Assembly: GCA_900756555.1 (NCBI GenBank)
Contig: CAAEKP010000016.1
Location: 1 to 40,063 of the forward strand
Direction of reading: 5' to 3'
DNA from: Peptococcaceae bacterium
GTDB taxonomy: Bacteria > Bacillota > Peptococcia > Peptococcales > Peptococcaceae
DNA: 40,063 nt
Part shown: positions 1 to 7,852 of the stretch, piece by piece
Numbering within the stretch: position 1 is the stretch's first letter
How the letters are laid out: every line of letters starts with the position of its first letter
The notes under the pieces: generated by a model
Told to the model about the DNA's origin: nothing
Databases searched by the model: none
What the model saw: only the letters and a program-made list of their open reading frames with translations
Translations under genes and position numbers: made by a program

Positions 1-605
1 GTGACCTGATCGCCCGCCGCCTGCACACGAAACTTTGGCCCATCTATTGTTTCTATGTCACGATCAAACAGCAGTGTTGCACTGGAAAACTGCGGCTTAC
101 TTCCGCCCGGCCACACAAACGACAGCCGCCGGAACACCCAGCCCACATCAAGCGCGCAGCCATGTTGCCGCAAAATTTCTTCTTTCCATGCCACATCTTC
201 TTTGCTCTGTCCGTTATTTAATGGGCCGAACGGAGTCCACGCTTCGCTCATAATTTTCAATTCCGGCGACTCCGCGCCATTAATATATAAATGCGGCAAA
301 AAATTCATCCGTCCACCCAGAGGATTTTCCTTTGAGCACCGTTTTTGCTCTGCATACGGCAGACTTTTTACATCCACCTTCGCCCATTTTTCCATAAATG
401 CCTCTATCGTGTCCAGCTCCACACGAACAAAAAGCTCTATCACCAGGCCGTCATCGCACACATACACCGATGGAATATACCACTCCTGCCCGTCCCATTG
501 AAAACGCTGCTCAATCGCGACAGGTTTGCCTGGTTGTCCGTCAATTTCCTGCAAATCAGGCCGAAATCCCTGATTAAAATAAACATGCCCATCATTCCAA
601 TCCAT
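1..605 (-). CDS. Unknown protein, paralogue of the 883-1902 gene (3' end outside window)
   Basis: An open frame runs from ATG at 605 to the window edge, about 201 codons, preceded by AAGGAGG at 614-620. It has no stop in the window, so it is partial at its C-terminus. The translation starts MDWNDGHVYFNQGF and lines up along its length with the neighbouring gene at 883-1902: shared stretches include FQW(N/D)..EWYIP..YVC..G.VI near the N-terminus, then PHLYING / PYLYING and later MGCAMDAGWIFHRMSFVWP against HGCALDVGWVFRRLSFVWP. I do not recognise the family and see no signal peptide or membrane segment, so it is probably cytoplasmic. A parS site (633-648) lies directly upstream. Function unknown; that it is a real gene is well supported by the paralogue and the ribosome site. 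Confidence 0.85.
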   Translation of the reverse strand, partial: MDWNDGHVYFNQGFRPDLQEIDGQPGKPVAIEQRFQWDGQEWYIPSVYVCDDGLVIELFVRVELDTIEAFMEKWAKVDVKSLPYAEQKRCSKENPLGGRMNFLPHLYINGAESPELKIMSEAWTPFGPLNNGQSKEDVAWKEEILRQHGCALDVGWVFRRLSFVWPGGSKPQFSSATLLFDRDIETIDGPKFRVQAAGDQV

Positions 606-632
606 CCCAAAATCCTCCTTTTCATTTGCCAA

Positions 633-648
633 TGTTTCACATGAAACA
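633..648. other. parS: parS-like site
   Basis: TGTTTCACATGAAACA, one mismatch from the consensus parS TGTTTCACGTGAAACA bound by ParB/Spo0J. It is preceded by TTTGCCAA, the extra flank shared with the other sites in this window. It lies just upstream of the ribosome site of the 1-605 gene. Confidence 0.85.
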
Positions 649-676
649 TTTTTCTCGCATAAATTCTTTCCTACTA

Positions 677-727
677 TAATAAAAGCTTGCGTAAAAATAC
701 TTTCAAATATTCGCAACGCAAGCTCCA
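677..727 (-). terminator. Putative terminator of the 883-1902 gene
   Basis: AGCTTGCGT (684-692) and ACGCAAGCT (716-724) form a 9-bp stem with a long AT-rich loop, followed on the minus strand by TTTTATTA. It lies downstream of the minus-strand gene ending at 883. The remaining bases between 649 and 882 hold no convincing gene. Confidence 0.45.
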
Positions 728-843
728 TTTGGAATAAATTCATGCATCTTATCCCACTCTATTATTTAATTTCGATACAAGCACGTTAATTCCTGCTTCT
801 GTTTTGTAATTTTGTTTTATTTTACCAATCATATTCTTATTTA

Positions 844-902
844 CACTCCGCATCGTGCTGATTATTCAATTTTGCCAATGTTTCACACGAAACATAACTC
901 TA
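844..902. repeat. Direct repeat copy 1 (contains parS)
   Basis: This stretch, from CACTCCGCATCGTGC through the parS to AACTCT, is nearly identical to 1947-2004 (a 1-bp indel and one substitution next to the parS). The two copies bracket the 883-1902 gene, as expected after tandem duplication. Confidence 0.8.
879..894. other. parS: parS-like site overlapping a stop codon
   Basis: TGTTTCACACGAAACA, two central mismatches from consensus, preceded by TTTTGCCAA. Read on the minus strand, the site supplies the last codons of the 883-1902 gene: TGT TTC GTG TGA, that is Cys-Phe-Val-stop. Confidence 0.8.
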
Positions 903-1902
903 ACTCTACATCTTCATATAATTGCTGCTGAAAGGTGAATTGCCACAATACATTGTCCGTTGGCTCAAAATGCAGCGAGGAATATACAGTGGCTGCATCT
1001 GGTGTTTTTGTGCGGTCATATGTTGCCCACACAATACAATCATTTTTCGCTTCAGGAAGGCCAACTTCTTTCTTTATTAAATTTGCTGCTTGTTGTATAT
1101 CGCGCGGAGCATCAGCAGGTACACAATCACTCAAAGAATAACTGCTTCGCTCCAGCGGAGGTGTGATTTCATATTGCAGCTCTGTGCAGCAGTGCGGCAA
1201 AAGATATTGGAACCGCTGGCGATCCTGCTCTGCTACTACTTCCGGCTGATACGATAAAACTGTCAGCACATGATTTTGCTTTGTAATTGGATGCTCAAAC
1301 GGAATCTGCTCACCGGCATGATTAATCTGAAATTGCTCTCCCGTAATATACTGTTTATCGTGCTCAAGCCGCAGTGTAGCAGTAGAAAGTTTTGGCTTGC
1401 GCTTGGTAGGCCACACAAAGGACATGCGGTGAAAAATCCAACCAGCATCCATAGCACATCCCATCTGCTGTGCAATCTGCATCTTCTCCTCATACATTGC
1501 TACATTATAATAAAGTTCTCTTGGCTCAATGGGATTCCAGCTTTCGGTCACACCGCGCATTTGGGGCGACTGTTTTCCGTTAATATATAAATATGGAGTA
1601 AAACTAGCACATATCAATGGATTTTCCACTGTACGCTGTAGTCGTTCTTCCTTAGTTAATCGCAAAAGATCTTCCACACTGTGCAATGGCCAGTTTTCCT
1701 GAAACGCCTGCAATTTTTCCGGTGCTACTCGTCTGCAAAAGTCTATCACCACTCCTTCACTACACACATACATGGCAGGAATATACCATTCTTCCTCATT
1801 CCACTGAAAATATTTCTCCAGCGCAATCCGTTTGCCAGCCCGCGCATATTTTTTAGGTGCTTTCGCATCAAATCCACCATCAAAATAAACTCTCTGTTCC
1901 AT
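883..1902 (-). CDS. Unknown protein, paralogue of the 1-605 gene
   Basis: A 339-residue protein starting MEQRVYFDGGFD. GGAGGTGAGTGAGCA lies directly before the ATG. No signal peptide or membrane helix is visible. It is rich in aromatic residues and has several pairs of conserved blocks shared with the partial neighbour (EWYIP.MYVC near residue 40, YLYING near 105, GWIFHRMSFVWP near 155), so the two are tandem duplicates. I do not recognise the family and assign no function. Its final three codons and stop lie inside a parS site. The segment just past its stop (844-902) is repeated nearly identically at 1947-2004, upstream of this gene, which marks the duplication unit as gene plus parS. Confidence 0.9.
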   Translation of the reverse strand: MEQRVYFDGGFDAKAPKKYARAGKRIALEKYFQWNEEEWYIPAMYVCSEGVVIDFCRRVAPEKLQAFQENWPLHSVEDLLRLTKEERLQRTVENPLICASFTPYLYINGKQSPQMRGVTESWNPIEPRELYYNVAMYEEKMQIAQQMGCAMDAGWIFHRMSFVWPTKRKPKLSTATLRLEHDKQYITGEQFQINHAGEQIPFEHPITKQNHVLTVLSYQPEVVAEQDRQRFQYLLPHCCTELQYEITPPLERSSYSLSDCVPADAPRDIQQAANLIKKEVGLPEAKNDCIVWATYDRTKTPDAATVYSSLHFEPTDNVLWQFTFQQQLYEDVELELCFV

Positions 1903-1946
1903 TGCTCACTCACCTCCATGAAATCACAACCTTTTAAAATCTCTCC

Positions 1947-2004
1947 ACTCCGCATCGTGCGATTATTCAATTTTGCCAATGTTTCACACGAAACACAACT
2001 CTCT
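1947..2004. repeat. Direct repeat copy 2 (contains parS)
   Basis: Second copy of the segment at 844-902, again containing TTTTGCCAA followed by TGTTTCACACGAAACA. It lies between the start of the 883-1902 gene and the end of the exported-protein gene. Confidence 0.8.
1980..1995. other. parS: parS-like site
   Basis: TGTTTCACACGAAACA, the same variant as at 879-894, with the same TTTTGCCAA flank. It lies in the gap between two minus-strand genes. Confidence 0.8.
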
Positions 2005-2032
2005 CACGCACTAATTCCGGTATTCGCTAACA

Positions 2033-2530
2033 TTAATTTACTTCAATCGCGAAAAAAACTGATGCTATATCATCCAAATGATTTTCGCCAATTTGATGCA
2101 GTAACGCTTTTAATTCAGTATGATCAACCTGATAATATCGTTCCAAATTATCCGCTTGCTGCACGCCTACAGTGCCATTCTTGCAGAAAAAGAATACGAT
2201 ATCTGCATTCTGTTCTTCTGCCCTGGCTTCATCCGCATATTGCAGCCACACAAAAGTATCTATGGATTCTTCTGTTAAATCCGCTTCAAATGTTGCAGTA
2301 TCAATTTTTTGTAATTTTAACTGCTGCAATGCATCTACAATCTGCTCAATTTCTTCTGCATTGTTTGTTTCATAGGATGCAGACGCGGAAACATCTTCAC
2401 TAAACGTAATCTGTGCCACCTGCTCTGCATCCAGCGCAATGTGCTCGCTGCTGTCTGCTATCGACACGCCTGCCAGTGCCACGCACAACACCAACAACGC
2501 GCCTAACTTTGCTAATGCTTTTATTTTCAT
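2033..2530 (-). CDS. Predicted secreted protein, unknown function
   Basis: A 165-residue protein with a clear signal peptide: MKIKALAKLG, a hydrophobic core LLVLCVALAGV, then a likely signal peptidase I cut after SIA. The Cys in the core is not followed by a lipobox pattern at the expected place, so it looks secreted rather than lipidated. The mature part is acidic (many Asp/Glu) with no motif that I recognise. AAAGGATGGG before the ATG serves as ribosome site. A parS site lies immediately upstream at 2549-2564. It follows the two paralogues on the same strand and could be co-transcribed with them, but no shared function can be inferred. Confidence 0.85.
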   Translation of the reverse strand: MKIKALAKLGALLVLCVALAGVSIADSSEHIALDAEQVAQITFSEDVSASASYETNNAEEIEQIVDALQQLKLQKIDTATFEADLTEESIDTFVWLQYADEARAEEQNADIVFFFCKNGTVGVQQADNLERYYQVDHTELKALLHQIGENHLDDIASVFFAIEVN

Positions 2531-2548
2531 CCCATCCTTTCAGAAAAA

Positions 2549-2564
2549 TGTTTCGTGTGAAACA
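2549..2564. other. parS: parS-like site
   Basis: TGTTTCGTGTGAAACA, the reverse complement of the 879 and 1980 sites, followed by TTGGCAAAA (the shared flank in inverted orientation). It lies between parB and the secreted-protein gene. Confidence 0.8.
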
Positions 2565-2712
2565 TTGGCAAAAATTTTTGTTATAAAAATGGGCGGATAT
2601 TACACCGCCCACTGTTTCAAATTATCACAAATATTAAACTCTCTAAAAATAAAGACACAGAAAATTTTGTTCAGCGCAGCATTGGGCAAAATTAATGCGT
2701 CTGACCATCAAA

Positions 2713-3618
2713 TTAATAGAAGTTACCCTGAAGCCCATCAAAAATCCGCTTCAAATCTTCTTCACTATAATACTCAATCACCAGCTTGCCGCTGCCATCG
2801 GTATTTTTCTTGATATTCACTTTGGTGCTGAGCCGCTCTGCCAACTGATCCTGCAAGGTGCGCAGCTCCGCAGGCAATTTTTTATATGGGGCTTTCTTCT
2901 GGAACAGAAGCGTTACATCAGACCACTCCACTTTGCCTTCCTTCAACGCATTTTTCACCATCTGTTCCACATCACGCACCGTCAAATTATTCTGCAATAT
3001 TTCATGTGCAAAAGCGCTCTGCCATTCTGGAATATCAATGCTGAGCATGGGGCGCACATGACCCACGGTGAGCTTGCCATCCTCCACCAGCTGCTGCACA
3101 TCTTCCGGCAAAGCAAGCAGACGAGTGCTGTTGGCAATAGCGCTGCGGCTCTTGCCCATACGTTTGGACAGGCGCTCCTGTGTGTAGCCAAATTTGCGCT
3201 GCAACACATCATAAGCACGGGCTTCTTCGATTGGCGATAAATCATCACGCTGCACGTTTTCAATCAACGCCAGCTCCATAATTTTTTCTTCATCTAACTC
3301 GCGAATCAACGCCGGAATTGTTTGCAGACCTGCGCGCTTGCTTGCTCTGTATCGCCGCTCCCCGGCAATAATCATATAGTTATCATCCCGCGGCGCCACC
3401 AGAATCGGCTGCAATACGCCGTGCTCTTTGATGGATTCTGCCAGGTCAATCAACTTATCTTCATCAAATGTTTTTCGCGGCTGATCTGGATTGGGAACAA
3501 TTTTGTCCAGTTCCAGCTCCACTACACTTTCTTTGCCGCCCTGTGTTTCAATAATTTCTTCATATTCCGGCAGCAACGCGCCTAAACCGCGCCCTAAACC
3601 ACCTTTTGCTTTAACCAT
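2713..3618 (-). CDS. parB: Chromosome partitioning protein ParB (Spo0J)
   Basis: Centromere-binding CTPase that loads at parS and spreads as a clamp along DNA to recruit ParA and condensin. The 301-residue sequence has the normal layout: basic N-terminal tail that stimulates ParA (GGLGRGLGALLP, residues 6-17), the CTP-binding motif GERRYRA (86-92), ENVQRDDL (120-127), a helix-turn-helix around 145-172 and a C-terminal dimerisation domain. At the positions that separate ParB from Noc specificity it has Arg158, Ser164, Ala169 and Gly186, the ParB type. The start codon overlaps the end of parA by 8 bp and has AAGGAGG within parA, so the pair is translationally coupled. Confidence 0.97.
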   Translation of the reverse strand: MVKAKGGLGRGLGALLPEYEEIIETQGGKESVVELELDKIVPNPDQPRKTFDEDKLIDLAESIKEHGVLQPILVAPRDDNYMIIAGERRYRASKRAGLQTIPALIRELDEEKIMELALIENVQRDDLSPIEEARAYDVLQRKFGYTQERLSKRMGKSRSAIANSTRLLALPEDVQQLVEDGKLTVGHVRPMLSIDIPEWQSAFAHEILQNNLTVRDVEQMVKNALKEGKVEWSDVTLLFQKKAPYKKLPAELRTLQDQLAERLSTKVNIKKNTDGSGKLVIEYYSEEDLKRIFDGLQGNFY

Positions 3619-4369
3619 GCTTGATTACCTCCTTAGCCAGCGCCAGATACGTTGCGGCACCTTTTGATTTTGCATCATAATCCAGAATGGACTGTCCAAA
3701 GCTTGGTGCTTCGCTCAGCCGCACGTTCCGGGGAATAATTGTTTGAAATACTTTTTCTTTGAAGTTTTCCTGCACATCAGCCACCACCTGATTAGACAGA
3801 TTGGTGCGATTATCGTACATAGTCAGCAGAATGCCTTCCATCTGCAAGCCAGGGTTGAGATTTTTCTGCACCAGCTTGATGGTGCTCAGCAACTGGCTCA
3901 GCCCTTCCAATGCATAATATTCACACTGAATCGGTACCAGAAATGTATCTGCCGCAGTCAGCGCGTTTAAAGTGAGCAGCCCCAGTGATGGAGGTGTGTC
4001 GATGATAATGTAATCATATTTATCTTTCACTTCGTCCAACGCATTTTTTAAACGCATTTCACGTGAAATAGCCGCCACCAATTCCATCTCCGCACCAGCC
4101 AATTCTACACGAGCGGGCAGCACCGATAATCGTTTATTAATTTCCACTGTAATTTTATCAATCGGTACAAAATTCACCAGCACATCGTACACCGAATGTT
4201 CCAGCGCATTTTTATTAATGCCAAGACCGCTGCTGGCGTTGCCCTGTGGGTCCAAATCAATGAGCAGCACTTTCTTTTTATAATGAGCCAGACAGGCAGC
4301 CAGATTCACCGATGTTGTTGTTTTGGCAACGCCGCCCTTCTGATTGGCCACCACGATAACCTTTCCCAT
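3611..4369 (-). CDS. parA: Chromosome partitioning ATPase ParA (Soj)
   Basis: A 252-residue Walker-type ATPase that binds DNA non-specifically as an ATP dimer, is stimulated by ParB, and in relatives regulates DnaA. The deviant Walker A motif KGGVAKTT is at residues 11-18, with the signature lysine at 11, and the A-prime region LLIDLDPQGN follows near residue 36. The small size without an N-terminal DNA-binding domain is typical of chromosomal (Soj) ParA. GGAGTGAGAGT precedes the ATG. A perfect parS lies 28 bp upstream of the start, so ParB loading could touch its own promoter. A 12-bp parS core also occurs within the gene at 4057-4068. Confidence 0.97.
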   Translation of the reverse strand: MGKVIVVANQKGGVAKTTTSVNLAACLAHYKKKVLLIDLDPQGNASSGLGINKNALEHSVYDVLVNFVPIDKITVEINKRLSVLPARVELAGAEMELVAAISREMRLKNALDEVKDKYDYIIIDTPPSLGLLTLNALTAADTFLVPIQCEYYALEGLSQLLSTIKLVQKNLNPGLQMEGILLTMYDNRTNLSNQVVADVQENFKEKVFQTIIPRNVRLSEAPSFGQSILDYDAKSKGAATYLALAKEVIKHG

Positions 4370-4396
4370 ACTCTCACTCCTCTAATTTTTTGCAAA

Positions 4397-4412
4397 TGTT
4401 TCACGTGAAACA
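4397..4412. other. parS: parS site, perfect consensus
   Basis: TGTTTCACGTGAAACA with no mismatch, preceded by TTTTTTGCAAA. It sits directly upstream of parA. The following stretch to about 4744 is AT-rich and holds no convincing gene. Confidence 0.95.
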
Positions 4413-4744
4413 ATTTGAATTTCGTTTACTTTATGGTCTATTATTTTTTTATATTCTTTCGCTTCTTAATATTCTATTGCTTTTTTCTCTTATTGCTTTC
4501 TATTATAAAGGAAAACAGCGGCGGTGAATATAGCAAAATGCGCGGAATTTTAAAATTCTGCAAATTTTTTTCATCGCGCTGTATTTTTCGATCTGCGCCC
4601 ATTCATCTGCGATTCGATACATTCCCTTCCCCATTCAGATTTCGCCCTTCTGCGCTAAAAATACGAGGTCAAAATTTTTATAATTATTTTGTCCGCTAAG
4701 TGGTGCCGTACAAAACTTAAACCCTTCCCATAAAAACACATAAA

Positions 4745-4780
4745 AAATTGCAAATGTTTCACATGAAACATTTGCAATTT
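4745..4780 (-). terminator. parS: parS inside a 36-bp palindrome, probable terminator
   Basis: TGTTTCACATGAAACA at 4755-4770 is extended on both sides by AAATTGCAAA / TTTGCAATTT to a 36-bp palindrome with one mismatched central pair. On the minus strand the palindrome is followed by a T-run, and it lies 20 bp past the end of the 4801-5622 gene, so it can serve both as ParB site and as a rho-independent terminator. Confidence 0.7.
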
Positions 4781-4800
4781 CAGCTATCATCTATTTATTA

Positions 4801-5622
4801 TTATAATTCTAACACAGAACCTGTAGAGATGGTGTGCAGTTGATCGCCTAATTCTGCCGCTAAATGTTGATATGGCCCCGGGCCAGTGCAATGGCAGGTA
4901 TAATACTGACAAGTATATTTTTTCATGTTGTACGCCAGCTTATCTAAAAATGTGTGGCTTTCCGGCTTGCGCAGCACCGGGTCAACAAGATGAAAGCCGG
5001 AAACAACCGCATTTAAATGCTTTCCTGTGATAAAATTAGCCTGCCTCATAATATTGATGATGCCGCGATGCCCGCAGCCGCCAATCACAAATACTTTTCC
5101 ATCTTCCTGAATAATCAGGCTCTGTTCATGCTGAAAATTATCCGGCACACGCTGCTTTCCTCGCTGCTCCAACAGCGTGCTGTTGCTGGTGGGCACACAT
5201 TTGCGGTCCTCTACATCCGCGAACAGAATCAAATTTTTATCAATAATATAGCGTTCCCCTGTCCACACAATCCGTTTGTTTTTCGCATACTTTGGGTCAA
5301 GCCCGCAAAAGACAGGAATTTTTAATACTTTATTGTAATGGGGCAAAAACGCGTCAGGATGAATATAAATTTTTGCCGTGCGATTCACCTGCAAAAATGA
5401 ACCCAACCCACCGCCGTGATCGCTGTGACCATGAGAAATAATTACGGTGTCTACCGCTTTAATATCCACGCCGCAAACTTTGGCATTGCGCAGAAAGGTA
5501 TCATCGGGGCCAAGATCAAACAAAATCTTGTGTCGCTCTGTTTCAATGTACAAACATAAACCATGCTTACTCTGTAAATCTTCCCGCTCTGTTGTGTTTT
5601 CTACTAACGTCACGATTTTCAT
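4801..5622 (-). CDS. Metallo-beta-lactamase-fold hydrolase
   Basis: A 273-residue protein with the zinc-binding motif SHGHSDHGGGL near residue 63, an aspartate-bearing LFDLGPDDTFL segment ahead of it, GGCGHRG around residue 181 and a late histidine in CHCTGP (near 245). This resembles the metallo-beta-lactamase group often annotated as dihydropterin-ribofuranosylaminobenzene phosphate synthase-like, but that name is a homology label only and the substrate is not known. The gene has GAGGTG before its ATG. No signal peptide is visible, so it is cytoplasmic. Half of a parS-like sequence (5634-5649, TGTTTCACG) lies just upstream but its second half is not conserved. Confidence 0.85.
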   Translation of the reverse strand: MKIVTLVENTTEREDLQSKHGLCLYIETERHKILFDLGPDDTFLRNAKVCGVDIKAVDTVIISHGHSDHGGGLGSFLQVNRTAKIYIHPDAFLPHYNKVLKIPVFCGLDPKYAKNKRIVWTGERYIIDKNLILFADVEDRKCVPTSNSTLLEQRGKQRVPDNFQHEQSLIIQEDGKVFVIGGCGHRGIINIMRQANFITGKHLNAVVSGFHLVDPVLRKPESHTFLDKLAYNMKKYTCQYYTCHCTGPGPYQHLAAELGDQLHTISTGSVLEL

Positions 5623-5656
5623 ATTAGCACCTCTGTTTCACGTTAATACCCGATTG

Positions 5657-6091
5657 CTAAAAATTCATCCCCCACCAGGCCAATAAAAGAGCTGCCACTG
5701 CCAGCAGCAACGGCCCGATAGATTTTTTTCTCTCATTATTCTGTTCGTTATTCTGTTGCTCTGCCTCCTGCATCTGCGCGTTCTCATAAGCCTCAAACTG
5801 TGCCGCGTCATCAAAGGCCTCCGGCTGTGCTTCATTTATAGCCGCATCACAATTCTGACACAAACTCTGCATCAGCTCCTGTGCCCGCTCATAATCGGAC
5901 TCCCGCACATAAAGATCTTCACCAAACATAGAGTATCCCATGTAAATTTTCAGATATCCGCCGCTCTCCTTATCTTTTGCCAGCACAGGAATCCCCTCCT
6001 GCCGCAGTAAATCCTGCAGCATTTCTGACTCCAGCGGATCAAGCAAATTTGCCAGCTTTACCAATCCTTCTTGTTCTACCTTCTCTCTCAT
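5657..6091 (-). CDS. DUF2007-like protein with C-terminal membrane anchor
   Basis: About 144 residues from the ATG at 6091, which has AAAGGAG 9 bases before it; a TTG three codons earlier is less likely. The N-terminal 70 residues (VKLANLLDPLESEMLQDLLRQEGIPVLAKDK..YMGYSMFGEDLYV) match the small alpha/beta domain known as DUF2007, described as a putative signal-transducing or substrate-binding domain. A Gln/Glu/Asn-rich linker follows, then one hydrophobic helix (IGPLLLAVAALLLAWWGM) at the C-terminus. The role is unknown. It lies 34 bp upstream of the metallo-hydrolase gene on the same strand and may be co-transcribed with it. Confidence 0.8.
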   Translation of the reverse strand: MREKVEQEGLVKLANLLDPLESEMLQDLLRQEGIPVLAKDKESGGYLKIYMGYSMFGEDLYVRESDYERAQELMQSLCQNCDAAINEAQPEAFDDAAQFEAYENAQMQEAEQQNNEQNNERKKSIGPLLLAVAALLLAWWGMNF

Positions 6092-6306
6092 GGGATTCAA
6101 CTCCTTTTTTCTTTTCCTTTCTTTTTATTATAGCACAGAATGCGCCCGCACAACCACCGCGCAAAAAATATAATAAAATTTCTATTGCGCCTATCAAAGA
6201 TTGTATATTGTATCTAGTGTTCATTTATGCTAAAATAGCAGCATTGGCTGTACGAAAACAGCAAAAAAATTTATTTCTGTAATAACACAGTACACAGGAG
6301 GAAGTC

Positions 6307-7632
6307 ATGAAAGAAAAATTATCTTTTTCCCAGCTGCTGTCATTATCCCTGATGCTTTTCGCACTGTTCTTTGGTGCCGGAAATATGATTTTTCCACCAG
6401 CAATGGGACAATTGGCTGGGACAAATGTGTGGGCGGCTCTGGCCGGCTTTATTACCACTGACGTGGGCTTGTCGGTACTCACTATCGCAGGCGTTGTGTT
6501 TGCCGGCTGCTCCATGAAAAACATGGTAGGCAGAGCGGGCGAAGGCTTTGGTTTGTTCTTTACAGCGCTGGTCTTTTTACTGATTGGGCCGCTGTTCGCC
6601 ATCCCGCGTACCGGCAGCGTTTCTTTTGAACTGGCAATTCTGCCCTTTCTGGGCGAAGGCGTCAATGCCACACTGATTTCGTTTATTTTTACCGCAATCT
6701 TTTTTGGAGCCACTTATTTTTTATCTGCCAATCCAACAAAAATTGTAAACATCGTAGGTAAAATTTTAACACCAATCTTGCTGCTGTCCATTTTTATTAT
6801 CGGTCTGGGCGCAATTGTCAATCCAATCGGCCCAATGAACGCACCGGTTGGTGATTACAACACCATTCCTTTCTTCAAAGGCTTCGTGGAAGGCTATCAG
6901 GCAATGGACCCGCTGGCCGCCGGTATGTTTGCGCTGATTGTAATTGAAAATATTCAGGGCATGGGCGTGCAGAAAGAAGGCAACATTGTAAAATACACAC
7001 TGATTGCCGGTTTGTTTGCCGCCATCGGTCTGGCTGTGGTTTATGGCATTCTGGCTTTCGCCGGCGCCACCTCCAGTTCGTTAGGCGAATTTGCCAACGG
7101 TGGGCAGATGCTATCCGCCATCGCAAACCACATGTTTGGCACTGTTGGTATGCTGATTCTGGGGCTTGCTGTGCTGTTTGCCTGCTTAACCACCGCCATT
7201 GGTTTAACAACTGCCTTTGGCGATTACTTCAGCAAAACCTATGTGAAGCTGGAATACGACCACGTTATCATCGGCGTTTGTCTGTTCAGCTTCTTCATCA
7301 GTAACATCGGTTTAACGCAGTTAATCACCTTCACGCTGCCTGCATTGCTGGCCGTTTATCCGCTGCTGATTGTGCAGGTGTGCGTATCCTTCCTGCACAG
7401 ATGGATTGGCGACCGCAAGCCGGTTTACATTGGCATTTTAATCGCCACTGCTTTGGTCAGCGTGCCAAGCGGTTTGGAAACATTTTTAAAAAGTTTTGGC
7501 GTAGATGTAACAGCACTGCATGATTTGCTGGCGTTGCTGCCTTATCAGGACATCAGCTTGGGCTGGGTGATTCCGGCATTCATCGGCGGCATCATCGGTT
7601 TTGTTATCAGCGCTGTAATCGGACGCAAATAA
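6307..7632 (+). CDS. brnQ: Branched-chain amino acid transporter BrnQ (LIVCS family)
   Basis: A 441-residue integral membrane protein with about twelve hydrophobic segments. The N-terminal LFALFFGAGNMIFPP.MG is the hallmark of the sodium-coupled branched-chain amino acid carriers, and FAIPRTGSVSFE and the FACLTTAIGL segment also fit the family. Length is normal. AGGAGGAAGTC precedes the ATG. It is a single-gene unit ended by a strong terminator at 7635-7687, running opposite to its flanking genes. Expected role: uptake of leucine, isoleucine and valine across the cytoplasmic membrane; the exact substrate is inferred from the family. Confidence 0.95.
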   Translation: MKEKLSFSQLLSLSLMLFALFFGAGNMIFPPAMGQLAGTNVWAALAGFITTDVGLSVLTIAGVVFAGCSMKNMVGRAGEGFGLFFTALVFLLIGPLFAIPRTGSVSFELAILPFLGEGVNATLISFIFTAIFFGATYFLSANPTKIVNIVGKILTPILLLSIFIIGLGAIVNPIGPMNAPVGDYNTIPFFKGFVEGYQAMDPLAAGMFALIVIENIQGMGVQKEGNIVKYTLIAGLFAAIGLAVVYGILAFAGATSSSLGEFANGGQMLSAIANHMFGTVGMLILGLAVLFACLTTAIGLTTAFGDYFSKTYVKLEYDHVIIGVCLFSFFISNIGLTQLITFTLPALLAVYPLLIVQVCVSFLHRWIGDRKPVYIGILIATALVSVPSGLETFLKSFGVDVTALHDLLALLPYQDISLGWVIPAFIGGIIGFVISAVIGRK

Positions 7633-7634
7633 AT

Positions 7635-7687
7635 TAAAAAAATTAACTCCCGCTCGCTAAAAAAAGTGAACAGGAGTTAATTTTTTT
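7635..7687 (+). terminator. Terminator of brnQ
   Basis: AAAAAAATTAACTCC pairs with GGAGTTAATTTTTTT across a 22-base loop, just after the brnQ stop codon; the T-run follows the stem. Confidence 0.8.
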
Positions 7688-7714
7688 ATGCTTTTTGCTA
7701 AAGCGCTATTTTTC

Positions 7715-7735
7715 ACCACGCGTATAGTGCGTGGT
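7715..7735. repeat. Short hairpin
   Basis: ACCACGC and GCGTGGT form a 7-bp stem with a 7-base loop between two terminators. It may be a secondary terminator or structural element; nothing else is visible here. Confidence 0.4.
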
Positions 7736-7749
7736 CTTTCCCTAACTAA

Positions 7750-7776
7750 AACAAAGGCGGCTATCCTTAGCCGCCT
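7750..7776 (-). terminator. Terminator of the XRE gene
   Basis: AGGCGGCTA / TAGCCGCCT with a 4-base loop, followed on the minus strand by TTTGTTTTAG. It lies downstream of the minus-strand gene ending at 7853. Confidence 0.75.
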
Positions 7777-7852
7777 AATTATCTCTTTTCTTTGCAAATT
7801 TGTGGCTTGTTTTACTGCACAAAACGCTCCTTTTTTAAGAAAGCAGGATATG

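Noticed and set aside
440..649. Minus-strand ORF starting MFHVKHWQ inside the parS
   Set aside because: Its start lies in the parS palindrome and it has no ribosome site of its own; the well-supported gene starts at 605 in another frame, with a paralogue to confirm it.
1746..1979. Minus-strand ORF of 77 codons over the start of the 883-1902 gene
   Set aside because: Out of frame with the paralogue-supported gene and no good ribosome site at its start; a shadow.
4415..4699. Plus-strand ORF upstream of parA, Phe-rich
   Set aside because: No ribosome site, composition typical of translated AT-rich DNA, no recognisable motif.
5634..5649. Half parS (TGTTTCACG) upstream of the metallo-hydrolase gene
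   Set aside because: The second half of the palindrome is not conserved, so binding is unlikely.
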